In this document: one piece after another, positions 53,895 to 64,000 of the stretch
Numbering within the stretch: the stretch's first letter is position 1
Layout of the letters: each line of letters starts with the position of its first letter
DNA from: Nocardia fluminea
Lineage (GTDB): Bacteria; Actinomycetota; Actinomycetes; Mycobacteriales; Mycobacteriaceae
Reading direction: 5' to 3'
Assembly: GCF_002846365.1 (NCBI RefSeq)
Contig: NZ_PJMW01000002.1
Span: forward strand, 620,001-684,000
Length of the DNA stretch: 64,000 nt
The notes under the pieces: generated by a model
Databases searched by the model: none
What the model was told of the DNA's origin: nothing
Seen by the model: only the letters and a program-made list of their open reading frames with translations
Program-made: the position numbers and the translations under genes

Positions 53895-54099
53895 TCCGAC
53901 CGGCACCGAGCCCGCGCGCCGCCCCGCGTTCACCCTGCTGACCACCGGCCTGATCGCACTGGCCGTGAGCGTCTGGGCGTTGCTGGGCGCACCCACCCCC
54001 GACGACGGCGGGATCCTGCCCATCGGCTGGGGCGTGGTGATCGCGGCCATCGTGATCGGGCTGCTGCTCACGCTGGCTCCCAGCCGTAAACACCACTGA
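53887..54099 (+). CDS. Small two-segment membrane protein
   Basis: A 70-residue protein with two hydrophobic segments (FTLLTTGLIALAVSVWALLG and WGVVIAAIVIGLLLTLAP) and a basic end SRKHH. The GTG start overlaps the PspC gene by eight bases, so it is probably translated with it and may be a partner of that membrane protein. It is followed by a strong terminator. No family was recognised. Confidence 0.75.
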   Translation: MADPTGTEPARRPAFTLLTTGLIALAVSVWALLGAPTPDDGGILPIGWGVVIAAIVIGLLLTLAPSRKHH

Positions 54100-54114
54100 C
54101 CGAAGGACAACCGA

Positions 54115-54159
54115 GAAAACAGCGATGGCCCGTCAGCACGACGGGCCATCGCTGTTTTC
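54115..54159. terminator. Strong terminator after PspC operon
   Basis: GAAAACAGCGATGGCCCGTC (54115-54134) and its exact complement (54140-54159) flank the loop AGCAC, giving a 20-bp stem with an AAAA/TTTT base, so it can stop transcription in both directions. Confidence 0.92.
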
Positions 54160-54183
54160 GGAACCAGTTGAAGGACAAGGGCA

Positions 54184-54321
54184 ATGGACGAATCCCAGAA
54201 GCGACCGGAAACCCCACTGGCGAAGGTCCTGCCGCCGGTCACCCACCGACCGCGCGCCGGCGGCTTCCTCCTGGGCAGGATCCTGCTCACCCAGACGGCG
54301 CTACCGCCGCGACCGGCCTAA
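54184..54321 (+). CDS. Possible 45-residue small protein
   Basis: ATG 54184 follows AAGGACAAGGGCA and opens a 45-codon frame (MDESQKRPETPLAKVLPPVT ... ending PPRPA) that stops one base before the convergent guaA stop codon. It exactly fills the gap between the terminator and guaA. It is rich in Pro, Leu and Arg; no family was recognised. A ribosome site and the neat fit support it, but the strong terminator just upstream means it would need its own promoter. Confidence 0.4.
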   Translation: MDESQKRPETPLAKVLPPVTHRPRAGGFLLGRILLTQTALPPRPA

Positions 54322-55903
<1,582 letters not shown>

Positions 55904-56029
55904 AGTTTAGTGACGGGGTGCGACGAGCAAGCAGCGGGCATCGCCCGAGCCCGGACTCGCCATAGTGACTGTGCACGACGCGCCCCCATTCTTGGGCGTG
56001 GCGCGGTGGCTCTGGCTATCCTCGTGGTC

Positions 56030-56830
56030 GTGCCATTCGCCCGCGCGATCGATGCCGACATCTACTACGAGGACAGCGGTGGCACCGGTCCGGTGGTGTT
56101 GCTCGCCCATGAATTCTTCATGGATCGCACGATGTTCGCCTCGCAGCAGGCCGCGCTCGCACCCGAATTCCGGATCGTCGCCTGGGACGCGCGCGGGCAC
56201 GGCCGCACCAAAGATCAGCGATTGCCCTTCACCTACTGGACCGCGGCCCGCGACGCGCTGACGGTGCTCGACGCGATCGGCGTCGAACGCGCCATCATCG
56301 GCGGGACCGCGCAAGGGGGCTTCACCGCATTGCGGACCGCGTTGGTCGCGCCCGAACGGGTCGCCGCGCTGATCTTGATCAGCACCGAGGCGCACGGGCC
56401 CACCCTGAACCAGTCGACCGCCACCCAGCGATTCCTCGACGAATGGCACGACCGCAGCTCCCGCGAGGAAGCCGCGGGCCGCCTCGCCGACTGGCTCATC
56501 GGCGACGACACCTGGTACCGCGACATCTGGACCCGGCGCTGGGTCGGCGACGCCCACAGCGGGCTCGACGCCGCCGTCGGCTGCCTGCTCGGGCGCGATT
56601 CGGTGCTCGACCGACTACGCGAGATCACCTGTCCCGCGCTGATCATCCACGCCACGCACAGCGGCATCGCCGGCGAACGTGCCCGCACCCTGGCCGACGG
56701 GCTCACCGCCTCCACTTTCGTGGAGATCGATGGCGCCCGTCTCGCCGTCACGATGACCCACCCGGAACCGGTCAATACCGCGATCTCCCGGTTCCTGCGG
56801 GATCGGGTCTCACTGACCCACGTGCGTTAG
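56030..56830 (+). CDS. Alpha/beta hydrolase-fold protein lacking the catalytic triad
   Basis: A 266-residue alpha/beta-hydrolase homologue in which the active site is degraded. The nucleophile elbow reads GGTAQGG, with Ala94 in place of Ser; the oxyanion HG motif reads AHEFF; the usual Asp region reads HATHSGIAGERA; and the His normally in GAHAxNLTHP is Arg237 in GARLAVTMTHP. The fold landmarks WDARGHGRT and ALILISTEAH are intact. The frame is clean, so it may be a binding or regulatory pseudoenzyme. The GTG at 56030 is chosen because VPFARAIDADIYYED looks like the family start. Confidence 0.75.
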   Translation: MPFARAIDADIYYEDSGGTGPVVLLAHEFFMDRTMFASQQAALAPEFRIVAWDARGHGRTKDQRLPFTYWTAARDALTVLDAIGVERAIIGGTAQGGFTALRTALVAPERVAALILISTEAHGPTLNQSTATQRFLDEWHDRSSREEAAGRLADWLIGDDTWYRDIWTRRWVGDAHSGLDAAVGCLLGRDSVLDRLREITCPALIIHATHSGIAGERARTLADGLTASTFVEIDGARLAVTMTHPEPVNTAISRFLRDRVSLTHVR

Positions 56831-56842
56831 CGCGGGTGCCTG

Positions 56843-57997
56843 TCAGCGGACGCTGAGCCCGACCTTCTGGAATTCCTTGAGGTCGGAGTAGCCGGCCTTG
56901 GCCATCGAACGGCGAAGGCCGCCCACCAGGTTCAGCGAGCCGAACGGGTCGTCGGAGGGGCCGTACAGCACGCGCTCGAGGCTCGGGCGGGCCACCGCGC
57001 CGTCGGGACCGTCCAGCCAGGCCTCGTCGACCGGCAGGAACGAACCACGTGGCACCGAGGGATGCGCGGTCGCCGAGGGCCAGTACCAACCACGACCGGG
57101 CGCCTCCGCCGACGCCGACAGCGGCACACCGAGCATCACGGCGTCGGCGCCACAGGCGATGGCCTTGGCCAGCTGACCCGAGGTGGCCACGTCACCGTCG
57201 GCGATGACGTGCACGTACCGGCCACCGGTCTCGTCGAGGTAATCGCGACGCGCCGCGGCCGCGTCGGCGATCGCGGTCGCCATCGGGACACCGATCCCGA
57301 GCACCTCACCGGTGGTGGTGGCGCCGGGGAACGAGCCGTAGCCGACGATGACGCCCGCCGCGCCCGTGCGCATCAGGTGCAGCGCGGTGCGGTGATCGCT
57401 CACGCCACCGGCCACGACCGGCACATCCAGCTCGGCGATGAAGGTCTTGAGGTTGAGCGGCTCGTCGCCACCGACGTGCTCGGCGGAGATGATGGTGCCC
57501 TGCACGACCAGCAGGTCGATGCCGGCCTGGAGCAGCGCGGGGGTCAGCGCGCGGGCGTTCTGCGGGCTCACGCGCACCGAGGTGGTCACCCCGGCCGCAC
57601 GTACCTGCGCGACCGCGGCGGCCAGCAGATCGGGCTGCATCGGCGCGGCGTGCAGTTCCTGCAGCAGCGAGATGGCCTTCTCGTAACCCCCCTTGTCGAC
57701 CAGATCGAGCAGCTGGTCGATCTTGGCCTGCACATCGGCGTGGCGGGCCCACAGCCCTTCGCCGTTGATCACACCGAGGCCACCCTGGCGGCCGAGCTCG
57801 ATCGCGAACTCCGGCGAGACCAGCGCGTCGGTGGGGTGCGCGAGCACCGGGATCTCGAAACGGTAGGCATCGAGCTGCCAGGCCAACGAGACCAGCTTCG
57901 ACGACCGAGTCCGCCGCGAGGGCACGATATCGACGTCATCCAGCTCGTAGGTCCGACGGGCGACCCTGCCCATACCGATTTCGACCATGTCACGCAC
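56843..57997 (-). CDS. guaB3: GuaB3-family IMP dehydrogenase-like protein
   Basis: A 384-residue protein of the GuaB3 subfamily of the IMPDH/GMP reductase superfamily. It starts EIGMGRVARRTYELDDVDIVPSRRTRSS and shows the barrel parts VPVVAGGVSD, GAAGVIVGYG and VHVIADGDVATSGQLAKAIACGADAVMLG. No CBS domains and no canonical GSxCTTR catalytic-cysteine loop are visible, unlike guaB2. Cyanobacterial GuaB3 has been reported as a GMP reductase; the actinobacterial role is less clear. The GTG at 57997 follows AGGAGCAACT. It is downstream of guaB2 on the same strand, with the repeat at 58016-58175 between them. Confidence 0.9.
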   Translation of the reverse strand: MRDMVEIGMGRVARRTYELDDVDIVPSRRTRSSKLVSLAWQLDAYRFEIPVLAHPTDALVSPEFAIELGRQGGLGVINGEGLWARHADVQAKIDQLLDLVDKGGYEKAISLLQELHAAPMQPDLLAAAVAQVRAAGVTTSVRVSPQNARALTPALLQAGIDLLVVQGTIISAEHVGGDEPLNLKTFIAELDVPVVAGGVSDHRTALHLMRTGAAGVIVGYGSFPGATTTGEVLGIGVPMATAIADAAAARRDYLDETGGRYVHVIADGDVATSGQLAKAIACGADAVMLGVPLSASAEAPGRGWYWPSATAHPSVPRGSFLPVDEAWLDGPDGAVARPSLERVLYGPSDDPFGSLNLVGGLRRSMAKAGYSDLKEFQKVGLSVR

Positions 57998-58015
57998 AGT
58001 TGCTCCTGTGTTGTT

Positions 58016-58175
58016 GGAGCGCTGGCGCGCTCGAGTTCGCGGCCACCACGGGCCGCCGGTCAGTCACCGCTGCTTGCTCCTTCGTCGCCTACGCAGCGGC
58101 GCCTGACCGGCGACCCGGCCGCGAACCGCCGCTTCGCGGCGGGACCCTCCTCGAGGTCGGGTCGTGCGGGGCTGG
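58016..58175. repeat. Structured dispersed repeat, copy B
   Basis: This copy fills most of the guaB2-guaB3 gap. Its first 29 bases are identical to copy A, including GAGCGC-TGGC-GCGCTC. TTCGCGGCC (58036-58044) pairs with GGCCGCGAA (58117-58125), GCCGGTCAG (58055-58063) with CTGACCGGC (58103-58111), and CGCTGC (58068-58073) with GCAGCG (58093-58098). The loop TTGCTCCTTCGTCGCCTAC (58074-58092) is identical to copy A. The tail GAGGTCGGGTCGTGCGGGGCTGG ends the match. The stem differs from copy A but still pairs. Confidence 0.85.
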
Positions 58176-58265
58176 GAGTGCGGTGACGGCGAGACTCGGA
58201 GCCAAGCCTGCGTTGCCTTGTGCTCCGGGAGCCTATCTCCCGGAGCACAAACGCATCTATTGTAC

Positions 58266-60445
<2,180 letters not shown>

Positions 60446-60450
60446 GTTCT

Positions 60451-60481
60451 CCGGCAGACTCGGCACAGCCGAGTCTGCCGG
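60451..60481. terminator. Terminator after DUF5319 gene
   Basis: CCGGCAGACTCGGC and GCCGAGTCTGCCGG are perfectly complementary around ACA, a 14-bp stem directly after the stop codon. Confidence 0.85.
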
Positions 60482-60556
60482 GAGCCTGCGCTCCCCACTC
60501 TCGGTCACGCGTGCGTGGGCGACCACGCAGGCCCGTACCGCGAGCTGTGCAAGACA

Positions 60557-60594
60557 AAGACGAAGGCCCCGAACCTGTTCGGGGCCTTCGTCTT
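60557..60594. terminator. Terminator after rsdA
   Basis: AAGACGAAGGCCCCGAA (60557-60573) pairs with TTCGGGGCCTTCGTCTT (60578-60594) around CCTG. The 17-bp stem lies 18 bases past the rsdA stop on the minus strand and can also back up the terminator at 60451-60481 for the plus strand. Confidence 0.9.
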
Positions 60595-60612
60595 CGTTCG
60601 ATACTTGTTCTG

Positions 60613-61716
60613 CTAGGGAGAGGGCACCGCGGGCGGCGACAGGATGGTCGCCGGCGGGGGCACCTGCTGCGTGGGCGGCAGACTCGGCAGCGGCGCGGAC
60701 GTGGGAACCACCGTCGGCACAGTGATGACCGGCGGTGATTCGACGATGGTGGTAGGTGGTGTGGTCGGGTCGACCGTCGCCGGTGGCGGCGTCACCGGCG
60801 GCTGGGTCGGCTCGACGGGCGGCTGGGTCGGCTCGACCGGAAGCAGCGGCTTGGTCTCCGGGCCCGGCGACTGCATGATGACCGGCGGCGGGCTCGACGG
60901 ATCGGTCGTACCCGATCCGGGAGCGGTCGGGGCCACCGGCGCGGTGGTGCCCGGATTCGTCGCAGGCGGGACCTGCGTGGGCGAACTCGGCTTGACCGGG
61001 GCGGTGGTGGTGGTCGGGGGCAGTTGCGCGCCGATCTCCGGTGCCATTTTGACCAGCTGATCGCGCAGCAGGTTCCAGCGTGCGATCAGATCCTCACGCT
61101 TGGCCGGGTCGTCGACCTGACCGGCGTTGGCCGAAGCCTGTTCCAGCCTGGCCTTCGCCTGCTCCGGATTGCCCGAGGTGAGCAGGTTCTGCGCGGCCAG
61201 CAGATCTTCGTCGGCGTACTGTACGACGGTGGACTGCGCCTGCTCGCTGAACACGACCTCCTTGACCCGCCACAGCGGATCGCCGGGGGCCGCGCTGTAA
61301 GCGAAGGCCGTGATACCGCCGAACACCAGCGACAATGCCGCTGCTGCCCCGAAGATCGGGCGGACCAGTCGCAGACGTCCGCGCGAGGAAGCTCCGACTC
61401 GAACCTGCCGCGCACCGATCTCCTGATTGACGGCCGCGAACACGGTGTCGAGATCAGGACCCGCGGGCATGGGCTCGGCCAGTAGGTCGGCCCGCCAATC
61501 CGCGAGTAACGACGCGAGCTGGAACTCTTCGGGACTGTCGGTTCGTACCGGACCGTCGCTCGCGATCGCGTCGATCAGCGCGTCATCGCTGCGCACCGCC
61601 GCGATGTCCACCGGCCCGGAGTCACCGGCATCCTCGGCGGCGTAGGGACCGCTGTCGTGCGATCCACGCTGCCACGCTTTTCGGTCGCCAAGACCGCGCT
61701 CGCCATCCCTAGCCAT
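60613..61716 (-). CDS. rsdA: Anti-sigma-D factor RsdA
   Basis: A 367-residue membrane protein. The N-terminal cytoplasmic sigma-binding region contains GPVDIAAVRSDDALIDAIAS, matching the RsdA segment that wraps SigD. One membrane segment lies at about 130-150 (PIFGAAAALSLVFGGITAFAY). The external part has a helical stretch with repeated Q/A/L (about 155-215) and a long Pro/Thr-rich tail with a repeated PVEPTQPP phrase. The ATG at 61716 overlaps the sigD end by eight bases. Regulated proteolysis would release SigD. Confidence 0.92.
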   Translation of the reverse strand: MARDGERGLGDRKAWQRGSHDSGPYAAEDAGDSGPVDIAAVRSDDALIDAIASDGPVRTDSPEEFQLASLLADWRADLLAEPMPAGPDLDTVFAAVNQEIGARQVRVGASSRGRLRLVRPIFGAAAALSLVFGGITAFAYSAAPGDPLWRVKEVVFSEQAQSTVVQYADEDLLAAQNLLTSGNPEQAKARLEQASANAGQVDDPAKREDLIARWNLLRDQLVKMAPEIGAQLPPTTTTAPVKPSSPTQVPPATNPGTTAPVAPTAPGSGTTDPSSPPPVIMQSPGPETKPLLPVEPTQPPVEPTQPPVTPPPATVDPTTPPTTIVESPPVITVPTVVPTSAPLPSLPPTQQVPPPATILSPPAVPSP

Positions 61717-62287
61717 ACATTTCACCTGCCCTCGCCACTTGTGACTTCAGTTTCGCGAGTGCCCTGTGCTGGGCAACCCGTATCGCCCCCGCCGTGCTGC
61801 CCACGGCGACTGCGGTTTCCTCTGCTGACAGACCCATGACCAAACGCAGGATCAGGATCTCTCGATGCTTCTCGGGGAGCGTTGCCAGCAGAGTGTTCAT
61901 CTGCCTGCTCGTCTCCGAGTCGAGAGCCCGCTGTTCCGGCCCGTGGTCGGTGGATATGACATCTGGTACTTCGGCCATCGCCTCCGCCTTGTTACGGGCG
62001 GCGTTGCGATGGGCGTCGGCGACCTTGTGCGAAGCGATTCCGTACACGAAGGCCATGAAGGGCCGACCCTGATCCTGATAGCGGGGCAGGGCGGTCATCA
62101 CAGCCAAACAGACCTCTTGCGCAACATCGTCCGCGGAGAGCTGTCCGCGCTCCGCGGCTCCGATCCGTGCCCTGCAGTAGCGAACCACCAAGGGACGGAC
62201 CAGTTCCAATACCCGAGCTAAAGCGGTCCTGTCGCCCTGCGCAGCCGCAGCGACGGCGAGGTCCAACTCTTCGCCCATATGCGTCAT
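61709..62287 (-). CDS. sigD: ECF RNA polymerase sigma factor SigD
   Basis: A 192-residue ECF sigma factor. Region 2 is seen in LVRPLVVRYCRARI, LSADDVAQEVCLAVMTALPRYQDQGRPFMAFVYGIASHKVADAHR; region 4 is in LPEKHREILILRLVMGLSAEETAVAVGSTAGAIRVAQHRALAKLK. The ATG at 62287 follows AGGAAAATCTCTGACG. It precedes and overlaps its anti-sigma gene rsdA, so the two are made together. In mycobacteria SigD is linked to the stringent response and lipid and chaperone genes. Confidence 0.94.
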   Translation of the reverse strand: MTHMGEELDLAVAAAAQGDRTALARVLELVRPLVVRYCRARIGAAERGQLSADDVAQEVCLAVMTALPRYQDQGRPFMAFVYGIASHKVADAHRNAARNKAEAMAEVPDVISTDHGPEQRALDSETSRQMNTLLATLPEKHREILILRLVMGLSAEETAVAVGSTAGAIRVAQHRALAKLKSQVARAGEMYG

Positions 62288-62444
62288 CGTCAGAGATTTT
62301 CCTGGCGTTACGAGTGGCGCGGTCGAATGTGACCGAGCTTCCACCGAAAAGGCGGAACGGGACTAACAATAGCGACCCCCGAATCGGTGGCCAGCGGGCG
62401 TGGTCGCTTCTAACCGAGCTCTCAGAAAGATCATCCGCGGCGAT

Positions 62445-63278
62445 TCAGGCACCCAGCGGGGCGATGTCGCCACCGAAGGCCCGTAGCCGGGCACCATGAT
62501 CAGCGGCTTCGGCCGCCGCCGCGCGCGCCGCAGCCGGTTCGGCGACCCCCGAGCGCAGCATCGCGGTGGCCCAACGCAGTGGGAGAAGGGCGTTTTCGCG
62601 GCAGTCCGCGTCGACGCGTAAGGCCAGTTCCGCCGACCCCGCGAGGTCGCCGGTCGCGGCGGTCGCGGCCGCGACGAGCAGCGCCGATTTCACCTGGTGA
62701 CGAACGGAGGGCAGCGCCGCGGCGAGCGCCACCGCCGCGCGGGCGTCGCGCAGCGCCGGGGCTGCCTCGCCGCCGGCGAGGGCGGTCTCGGCACGCACCC
62801 AATGCCAGCGCACCTCCGCACGCGGGGGCGCGTCGGTGAGCAGGGGCCGGACGCGACCGAGGAGGGTGCGCGCCAGCGCGAGCCGTCCGGTGCCGAGGGC
62901 ATCGGCGGCCAGACCCGTATACGCGTCGGCGAGCGCCTCGGCACGAGCCGCTCCGGTGGCACCGAGCGCCATCGCCGCGGCGCGGCCGTCGAAGGCTGCC
63001 GCGCCCGCGTGATCGCCGAGCTGGCGCAGCAGCGATCCACGGGTGCTCTCGACGAGTGATCTGAGGCCGGGATCGGTCGCCGTTCTGGCCGATATCAGCA
63101 GGTCGGCACGGGCGGCGGCATAGCGGCCCTGTCCGCCGAGCGCGACCGCGCGGTACCACCGCGACAACGGGTCCGCGGGCTCCGGCAACTCCGTAGCGGC
63201 CAGGCCCGGAGTGAGGCCGAAGGCAGTCGAAACGAGTATTTCGGAACCGATATCCGCGGGTGAGGCCGTTGTCTGCAC
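62445..63278 (-). CDS. TPR-like helical protein (Rv3415c-like)
   Basis: A 277-residue Ala-rich protein made of repeated helical pairs resembling tetratricopeptide repeats (LSRWYRAVALGGQGRYAAARADL, SLVESTRGSLLRQLGDHAGAAAF, ALADAYTGLAADALGTGRLALARTLL, WVRAETALAGGEAAPALRDARAA). No catalytic motif or signal peptide is seen. Position between sigD and whiB3 matches Rv3415c of M. tuberculosis. Function is unknown; protein-protein contact is the family expectation. Confidence 0.78.
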   Translation of the reverse strand: MQTTASPADIGSEILVSTAFGLTPGLAATELPEPADPLSRWYRAVALGGQGRYAAARADLLISARTATDPGLRSLVESTRGSLLRQLGDHAGAAAFDGRAAAMALGATGAARAEALADAYTGLAADALGTGRLALARTLLGRVRPLLTDAPPRAEVRWHWVRAETALAGGEAAPALRDARAAVALAAALPSVRHQVKSALLVAAATAATGDLAGSAELALRVDADCRENALLPLRWATAMLRSGVAEPAAARAAAAEAADHGARLRAFGGDIAPLGA

Positions 63279-63900
63279 GGCGAGACTCTAGCCGCCACAC
63301 GCCCGGGGCGGTTCCCGTGTTATGGATCCACCGGGGACATTCAGCAAACAATCAGCATTTATATCGAGTGTCGATGTTGCCATCAGGTAAATCTCCGCTC
63401 CCCGTTGCCGCTACCGGAAAGTCTCGAATTCACATGCGTTTCGCGCAATTAACCTTCGCGCCCCGTTTTCGCCATCTACGCGCAGTCCGGCGGCGGAGGT
63501 CGTTGTGACCCGGCACACCCACCCACACCGGGCACCATCGCCACGAACCCGGCCCCGACCGGCGCGACCTGGGAAAACCGAGGGTTGCCCGGAACACACC
63601 AAGTCACCCGATCCATAGCCAACCGAACAGTATGGAGGGAGCGGGTGTGAAATGTAAATAGTGAGTAGGTTAAATTTCAGCGTTGCAGATTTACTGAACT
63701 CATGCGCCGAACTATTGACGGAAATTCCCGCCTGCACCTAACGTAGCTCATCGCCACGGTTGGCGCCGCGCGAAATCGCAGCGACCTCCGAGCGGCACCG
63801 TCAGGCACCGTCGAGCCGGCCACCCCTCATCGGGTGGCGCGAAGACCTGCCGCACCACTCGCTCGACAACGCTGACGAGCTCGCGCCTCAAGGAGTTCAC
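63279..63900. promoter_or_regulatory. Long regulatory region upstream of whiB3
   Basis: This 622-base gene-free stretch separates two divergent genes. It holds several AT-rich patches unusual for this genome (around 63345-63375, 63640-63690 and 63705-63730), the last including TGAAATGTAAATAGTGAG and AGGTTAAATTTCAGC. A long 5' leader or several promoters for whiB3 are likely; no protein-like open frame was seen. Confidence 0.45.
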
Positions 63901-64000
63901 ATGCCCATGCCCACCCACCTCCCCGGACCGAACGCCGATGTCTGGGATTGGCAGATGCGTGGCTCGTGCCGCGGTCAGGACTCCGCGGTCTTCTTCCACC
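63901..64000 (+). CDS. whiB3: WhiB3 redox-sensing transcription factor (partial)
   Basis: The first 33 codons of a WhiB protein reach the window end. MPMPTHLPGPNADVWDWQMR and GSCRGQDSAVFFH match the WhiB3 N-terminus, including the first of four cysteines that hold the [4Fe-4S] cluster. AAGGAG lies seven bases before the ATG. In mycobacteria WhiB3 senses NO, oxygen and thiol redox state and controls lipid synthesis. The remaining three cysteines and the DNA-binding part lie outside the window. Confidence 0.92.
   Translation, partial: MPMPTHLPGPNADVWDWQMRGSCRGQDSAVFFH

Overview
The window is high-GC, gene-dense actinobacterial DNA, most likely from Nocardia or a close relative in the Mycobacteriales. 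The evidence is an MspA-type porin, an ImuA'-ImuB-DnaE2 mutasome, WhiB3, SigD with its anti-sigma factor RsdA, a SAM-IV riboswitch, many GTG starts, and a gene order (dacB, yhjD, trpS ... icd, metY-metX ... trmL ... dnaE2 ... imuA'B, guaA ... guaB3, guaB2, DUF5319, rsdA, sigD, whiB3) that follows, with insertions, what I recall of the Mycobacterium tuberculosis Rv3330-Rv3416 stretch. No rRNA, tRNA, CRISPR array, transposase or prophage gene was seen.

Layout. 0-5.9 kb: a lone ribbon-helix-helix antitoxin-like gene, phenylalanine hydroxylase, a plant pathogen-related-protein homologue, a TetR/MFS efflux pair with its operator, and a D-Ala-D-Ala carboxypeptidase. 5.9-12.9 kb: yhjD, trpS, an MpaB-like oxygenase with a divergent TetR, a secreted protein, an overlapping xthA-barnase-barstar operon and an alpha/beta hydrolase. 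12.9-17.8 kb: acyl-CoA dehydrogenase, NCS1 permease, the first copy of a structured repeat, an SDR and a VapBC module. 17.8-23.5 kb: a glycerol locus, glpK-glpD divergent from iclR and a second glpK. 23.5-29.9 kb: an Rpn-like nuclease, two MFS exporters (one with a divergent TetR) and icd. 29.9-35.2 kb: the methionine locus, with a SAM-IV riboswitch followed by a ten-codon poly-cysteine leader ORF ahead of metY-metX, then a second TetR/MpaB pair and trmL. 35.2-48.2 kb: small conserved genes, an M48 protease, dnaE2 behind an SOS-box promoter, SDR, GNAT, a ferredoxin-like protein, imuA'-imuB behind another SOS box, and a serine/threonine kinase. 48.2-54.3 kb: an envelope-stress-like group (PspC histidine kinase, LuxR regulator, MspA porin, second PspC protein) plus an apparently internally deleted nSTAND/WD40 gene. 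54.3-64 kb: guanine nucleotide synthesis (guaA, guaB3, guaB2), with the second structured repeat between guaB2 and guaB3, then DUF5319, rsdA, sigD, a TPR-like protein and the start of whiB3.

Most notable observations: (1) two about 160-bp repeats 42 kb apart that fold into the same long hairpin, with an identical 19-nt loop and compensatory base changes in the stem; (2) a SAM-IV riboswitch in tandem with an MCCC-type leader peptide ahead of metY; (3) an RNase/inhibitor pair translationally coupled to exonuclease III; (4) a 134-residue protein that looks like the joined ends of a much larger nSTAND/WD40 protein; (5) an alpha/beta hydrolase that has lost its whole catalytic triad; (6) three near-consensus SOS boxes serving dnaE2 and imuA'B, one shared with a protein kinase gene. 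Start sites were chosen by family alignment from memory and by visible ribosome binding sites; all function calls are homology judgements made by eye.
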